NCBI GenBank assembly: GCA_964423835.1 | Contig: CAYRGJ010000002.1 | Span: forward strand, 62,001-126,000 | DNA from: JAFGCL01 sp964423835 | Lineage (GTDB): Bacteria; Chloroflexota; Dehalococcoidia; UBA2247; RBG-13-53-26 | Direction: 5' to 3' | Length of the DNA stretch: 64,000 nucleotides | In this document: in pieces, positions 60,336 to 64,000 of the stretch | Numbering within the stretch: the first letter of the stretch is position 1 | Layout of the letters: every line of letters begins with the position of its first letter | Program-made: the position numbers and the translations under genes | Notes under the pieces: generated by a model | What the model was told of the DNA's origin: nothing | What the model saw: only the letters and a program-made list of their open reading frames with translations | Database searches by the model: none

Positions 60336-61835
60336 GTGAGCGATGCCAAATATACTCTTGCCAAACGCACCGGGGAGCGGAGGCCGGTGGGGCCTGGTGC
60401 TCCTCCAAGGAGACACCGCTTGTCCAGAGAGCGCGACTTCACCGCGCCAGGCGGCGAGGTCCTGGCTGAAGTGGACGGCTGCCTGAAGGCGGTCCTCAAC
60501 ACCGCCCGGGACGGCATGGCCCTGATCGACGCCGCCGGCTCGGTCATCGCCGTAAACAGGGCCGCGGTCCAGCTCTCCGGCTACGCCGAGGAGGAGATGT
60601 TAGGACGCCCCTTCGAGGTGCTGCGCCTGTTCCCCCTCAGCGCCCTGGCCAACCTGGAGACCAATTTCAAGGGCGCGCTTTCGGGCCTCGAGCTGCCGCC
60701 CTTCGAGGCGGAGATCTGCACCCGCTGGGGCGACCGCACCCGGGCCGAGATCCAGCTCAGCCCGTGGAAGACGGACGGCCGGGTAGCCGGGGTCATTGCC
60801 GTGATGAGGGAAATTGAGAGCGGTCGGGGCCTGCTGAGCATCACCGCCTCCGGCGGCAGGGAAGACCGCTTCCGGGCTCTGGTGGAAACCACCAGCGACA
60901 TTATCTGGGAGTTTGACTGCAAGGCCGTCTACACCTATGTCAGCCCGCAGGTGCTGGACACGCTGGGATACAGCCCTGAGGAGGTCCTGGGCAAGACCCC
61001 TTTTGACTTTGTCCCGCTGTCGGAGGCCCGCCGCCTGACCAGGATCATCGCGGAGGCCGTTTCCTCGCTGCAGCCCCTCAGCGGAGTGGAGATGGCCAGC
61101 CGCCACAAGAGCGGCCAGACAGTCTACCTGGAGACCAGCGGCCTGCCCTTCAGGGACGCCAGCGGAACATTCTCCGGGTATCGTGGCGTCCATCGCGACG
61201 TGAGCCGGCGCCGGGAGGCGGACGAGCAGGTCCACCAGACCATCAGGAAGCTGGAGTCCACCGTGGAGAGCGTCATCGAGGCCATCTCGCTGACCGTGGA
61301 GATGAGGGACCAGTACACGGCGGGACATCAGAAGAGGGTGAACCAGCTGGCCTGCGCCATCGCCCGGGAGATGCACCTGCCCATCGACCGGGTCCAGGTC
61401 ATCCGCGTCGCCGGACTGCTCCACGACTTCGGCAAGATATTCATTCCCCAGGAGATACTGATCAAGCCAGGCCGGCTCAACGAGCTGGAGTTCTCCCTCA
61501 TCAGGTCGCATCCGCAGTCGGGCTACAACGTGCTGAAGAGCATCGAGTTCCCCTGGCCGATCGCCGATATCGTGGTTCAGCACCACGAGAGGCTGGACGG
61601 GTCGGGCTACCCGGCGCGCCTGCAGGGGGACCAGATCGGGCTCGAAGCCCGGATCCTGGCCGTGGCCGACGTGGTAGAGGCCATGACCTTTCACCGCTCA
61701 TATCGGCCAGCCCTGGGGCTGGACACCGCGCTGCGGGAAATCCGCCGGAACTCGTCCACGCTCTACGACGGCGCGGTGGTCGAGGCCTGCCTGGACACCT
61801 TCCTGGACCGCAGCTTCGAGTGGCAGAACGTCTGA
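60336..61835 (+). CDS. PAS-PAS-HD-GYP phosphodiesterase
   Basis: The 499-residue protein has two PAS sensor domains (residues about 45-165 and 170-290) and a C-terminal HD-GYP domain. The HD-GYP domain carries His363-Asp364 in LLHDFGKI and HHERLDGSGYP near residue 416. HD-GYP proteins hydrolyse cyclic di-GMP or related dinucleotides. No membrane segment is seen. GTG 60336 opens the frame. It faces a paralogue across 34 bp. Confidence 0.9.
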   Translation: MSDAKYTLAKRTGERRPVGPGAPPRRHRLSRERDFTAPGGEVLAEVDGCLKAVLNTARDGMALIDAAGSVIAVNRAAVQLSGYAEEEMLGRPFEVLRLFPLSALANLETNFKGALSGLELPPFEAEICTRWGDRTRAEIQLSPWKTDGRVAGVIAVMREIESGRGLLSITASGGREDRFRALVETTSDIIWEFDCKAVYTYVSPQVLDTLGYSPEEVLGKTPFDFVPLSEARRLTRIIAEAVSSLQPLSGVEMASRHKSGQTVYLETSGLPFRDASGTFSGYRGVHRDVSRRREADEQVHQTIRKLESTVESVIEAISLTVEMRDQYTAGHQKRVNQLACAIAREMHLPIDRVQVIRVAGLLHDFGKIFIPQEILIKPGRLNELEFSLIRSHPQSGYNVLKSIEFPWPIADIVVQHHERLDGSGYPARLQGDQIGLEARILAVADVVEAMTFHRSYRPALGLDTALREIRRNSSTLYDGAVVEACLDTFLDRSFEWQNV

Positions 61836-61869
61836 GGGTGCGCCCCGGGCCCCGGCGCCTCCGAGTGCG

Positions 61870-64000
61870 CTACTGCTGTGGGGCCGCCGGCTCGTCCTTG
61901 AAGGAGAACTTCCCGTCCCGGAAGACGCTCATGCAGGCATCGGTCACCTCCGGGTCATAGAGGGTTTCCCGATTCTGCACTATCTCGTCCAGGGCCTTGT
62001 CCAGGCCCAGGGCCGGGCGGTAGGGCCGGTGTGAAGACATGGCCTCCACCACATCGGCTACCGCTATGATCTTGGCTTCGGTCAGGATATCCTTGGCCTT
62101 GAGCCCGCCGGGGTAGCCGCTGCCATTCTGCCGCTCGTGGTGCTGCAGCACCATCTTGGCAATGGGCCAGGGGAAATCGATCGATTCCAGGATGTCGAAC
62201 CCCGCCTTGGGGTGGGTCCGGATCATGGCGAACTCGATCTCGTTCAGCCGTCCCGGCTTGGTCAGGATCTCGGTCGGCAGCGTTATCTTGCCCACATCAT
62301 GCAGCTCGCCCGCCACATGGACCGCCTGTATCTGCTCCTTGGTCAGCCCCATCGCCTCGGCTATGGCGCAGGCCAGCTCCGTCACCCGCTGCTGATGCCC
62401 GGACGTGTAGCGGTCCCTGGTATCCACCATGGCCCTGATGGCCTGTATGGTCCCGGCCAGCGTCCTCTCCAGCTTGTCGAAGCTCTCCTGCAGCCTCTCC
62501 TCAGCCTGCTTCCTGCGGGTGATATTGCGCAGCACTCCCAGGAGCTCCACCGGGCGCCCCGCCTCATCGCGGATGACGGAGGCCGTCGTGTCCGCCCAGA
62601 CGGTGCTGCCGTCGCTGCGAAGTATCTCCAACTGCACCGGGCGCCCCGCCTCCAGGTGGTCCTTTCCGCTGGCCAGAAGCTCCGCCAGCAGGTCCCGGAC
62701 CGTCCGGGCCGAAGCCGGCGTGAGGGCATCTTCCATTCGGGCAAACTGCGGGTCCCTGGCGCCCCCCACCAGCCCTTTGATGGAAGGGCTGATGTACGTC
62801 GGATGAAGGTCGAGATCCGTCACCCAGATGACGTCGCTGACGTTTTCGGCCAGAAGACGGTAGCGCTTCTCGCTCTCGATCAGGGCCCTCTCCGAATCCT
62901 TCCGGCTGGTGACATCGTCCAGGAAGACCAGGGCAGCGGGCCTCCCATCCCACTCGAGGCGCACTGCATTGATCTCGATCCAGCGGATCTGGCCGTTCTT
63001 GGCTATGCCCCGGAACTGGTGCAGGCCGCCGATATTGTCATCGCCTTTGGCCCACCTCTCGCTCGCCTCCCGGAACAGCTGGCGGTCCTCGGGGTGTATG
63101 TATTGCTCCAGCGGCACCCCTCTGAAGTCATCCATGGTGTAGCCCAGGCGCTCCATGATCTCCAGTGTCCGCCGGTTGGCGAAGGCCACGCCATCGTCCT
63201 GCACCACCACGATGCCCTCGTTGGCGTTCTCCACCAGCAGCCGGCTTCTCTGCTCCGAGACCCGCAGCCCGTCTTCGGCCCGACGCCGCTCGGTGATATC
63301 CCTGAGAACGGCAATGATGCCGATGACCTCTTCGTCCCTCTTGAGCGGGGAGACGCGGATCTCCAGGTCGAGCTTGGCGCCGGCCTTGGTGGCGCACTGC
63401 ACCTCCATGACCGGCGAGGCCTTGCCCGAGATCACCGGCACGAAGACATTCACCATCTTCTCGATGTCCTCGGGCCGGAACATGGCCATCTCGTCGAAGG
63501 GCTTGCCCATGATGTCCTCGAGGGTCCAGCCACCGACGTCCCTGATCCGGCGATTGGCGGCTGTCACCCGCCCCACCGAGTCCAGCACCACTATGCCGTC
63601 CCCGGTGCTGTCGAAGATGGATTGCATCCGCCTCTGCGATTCCCGCAGGGCGATCTCAGCCTGGCGCTGCTGCGTTATATCCCGGATGGACACCAGCCCG
63701 GCCAGCCGGCCCTGGTACTCGGTCCTCACCCCCGCGGCGCTGACCCACACCTCGCTGCCGTCCAGTCTGATGGCCTTGAACTCCACGGCCTCGTTGAGGT
63801 CCCTGCCCAGCAGGCCTTCCATCAGCAGCTGCTCGACGCGCTCCCGGTCCTCGATGATGAGCTCCAGGGGGTTGACGCCCACCACATCGTCGGGCGAGTC
63901 GAAACCGAAGATCCGGGCCAGGGCCGCATTAGCCACCATTACCTTCTTGGTTTCGGCATCGATCACCACCACGCCGTTGAGGGCGCTGTCGAAGAGGTTC
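61870..64000 (-). CDS. Multi-PAS HD-GYP phosphodiesterase, N-terminus beyond window
   Basis: The visible 710 residues contain at least four PAS/PAC repeats, each ending with a PAC-like block such as VSIRDITQQRQAE, IAVLRDITERRRAE, VFLDDVTSRKDSE and GVLRNITRRKQAE. A C-terminal HD-GYP domain follows (HDVGKITLP, then HHERQNGSGYP). The frame is open past position 64000 and the edge falls inside another PAS domain (NLFDSALNGVVVID), so the gene is truncated by the window. Its HD-GYP domain is very similar to that of the convergent neighbour, for example DFPWPIA matching EFPWPIA. Confidence 0.9.
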   Translation of the reverse strand, partial: NLFDSALNGVVVIDAETKKVMVANAALARIFGFDSPDDVVGVNPLELIIEDRERVEQLLMEGLLGRDLNEAVEFKAIRLDGSEVWVSAAGVRTEYQGRLAGLVSIRDITQQRQAEIALRESQRRMQSIFDSTGDGIVVLDSVGRVTAANRRIRDVGGWTLEDIMGKPFDEMAMFRPEDIEKMVNVFVPVISGKASPVMEVQCATKAGAKLDLEIRVSPLKRDEEVIGIIAVLRDITERRRAEDGLRVSEQRSRLLVENANEGIVVVQDDGVAFANRRTLEIMERLGYTMDDFRGVPLEQYIHPEDRQLFREASERWAKGDDNIGGLHQFRGIAKNGQIRWIEINAVRLEWDGRPAALVFLDDVTSRKDSERALIESEKRYRLLAENVSDVIWVTDLDLHPTYISPSIKGLVGGARDPQFARMEDALTPASARTVRDLLAELLASGKDHLEAGRPVQLEILRSDGSTVWADTTASVIRDEAGRPVELLGVLRNITRRKQAEERLQESFDKLERTLAGTIQAIRAMVDTRDRYTSGHQQRVTELACAIAEAMGLTKEQIQAVHVAGELHDVGKITLPTEILTKPGRLNEIEFAMIRTHPKAGFDILESIDFPWPIAKMVLQHHERQNGSGYPGGLKAKDILTEAKIIAVADVVEAMSSHRPYRPALGLDKALDEIVQNRETLYDPEVTDACMSVFRDGKFSFKDEPAAPQQ

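Overview
This 64-kb window is GC-rich (roughly 65% by eye), bacterial and densely coding. The gene content suggests an uncultured anaerobe of the Chloroflexota, probably near Dehalococcoidia. The reasons are an rpoB-rpoC pair, ClpC, MiaB and FtsZ of bacterial type beside archaeal-like CODH/ACS subunits, a CooC protein, formylmethanofuran-dehydrogenase-like subunits and an acyl-CoA toolkit. The placement is inference from remembered sequence features; no database search was possible. I saw no CRISPR array, insertion sequence, integrase or rRNA. One 100-N scaffold gap (33434-33533) falls inside a tandem repeat.

Layout. 1-2.7 kb: methyltransferase fragment, coaE, two Nudix hydrolases. 2.8-12.5 kb: meaB (-), then a plus-strand run of a divergent B12-dependent acyl-CoA mutase (two subunits), a CODH/ACS epsilon-like subunit, an unknown protein, an SDR, an acetyl-CoA synthase beta subunit (cdhC) with a complete A-cluster motif, a small zinc protein and a CdhA-like protein that has lost key C-cluster ligands. 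13.2-19.5 kb, convergent minus-strand operon: chelatase/MoxR-type AAA ATPase, CooC, AAA-VWA protein, FwdB-like, FwdD-like and a corrinoid-protein-type Fe-S domain fused to a ferredoxin. Mutase, CdhA and FwdB homologues all lack residues normally needed for catalysis, while CdhC and the cofactor-binding parts look intact. This points to a repurposed carbon-skeleton/carbonyl pathway with its own metallo-maturation genes.

19.6-35.7 kb: a small-protein/nucleotidyltransferase pair, GNAT, clpC behind an unusual palindrome array, dtd, rpoC, rpoB with a consensus promoter, a helix-turn-helix/AT-hook/repeat protein, a membrane protein and an ArsA-like ATPase. 36.1-40.8 kb: the most distinctive locus, three full-length ftsZ paralogues on one strand interleaved with four related 64-72-aa two-helix membrane proteins and two micro-ORFs, behind one strong promoter and without ftsA or other division genes.

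41-47.5 kb: a DUF5343-like protein, miaB, tRNA-Ser(GCU), an HDAC-family/macrodomain pair, a B12-binding radical-SAM protein and hypotheticals. 47.6-57 kb: acyl-CoA metabolism (acyl-CoA synthetase alpha-like subunit, acyl-CoA dehydrogenase, SDR, thiolase, HMG-CoA-synthase-like/DUF35 fusion) with birA, a nitroreductase and an MFS transporter. 57-64 kb: metallopeptidase-like protein, GH3 glycosidase and two convergent PAS/HD-GYP proteins, the last cut by the window edge.

How the genes may work together: the SDRs of the mutase/ACS cluster and of the thiolase operon are close paralogues, so both loci may act on related hydroxyacyl-CoA intermediates. CooC and the two chelatase-like ATPases plausibly load or activate the Ni/Fe (or cobalt) enzymes encoded beside them. 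All active-site statements come from alignment by eye to remembered family motifs and should be read with that limit.
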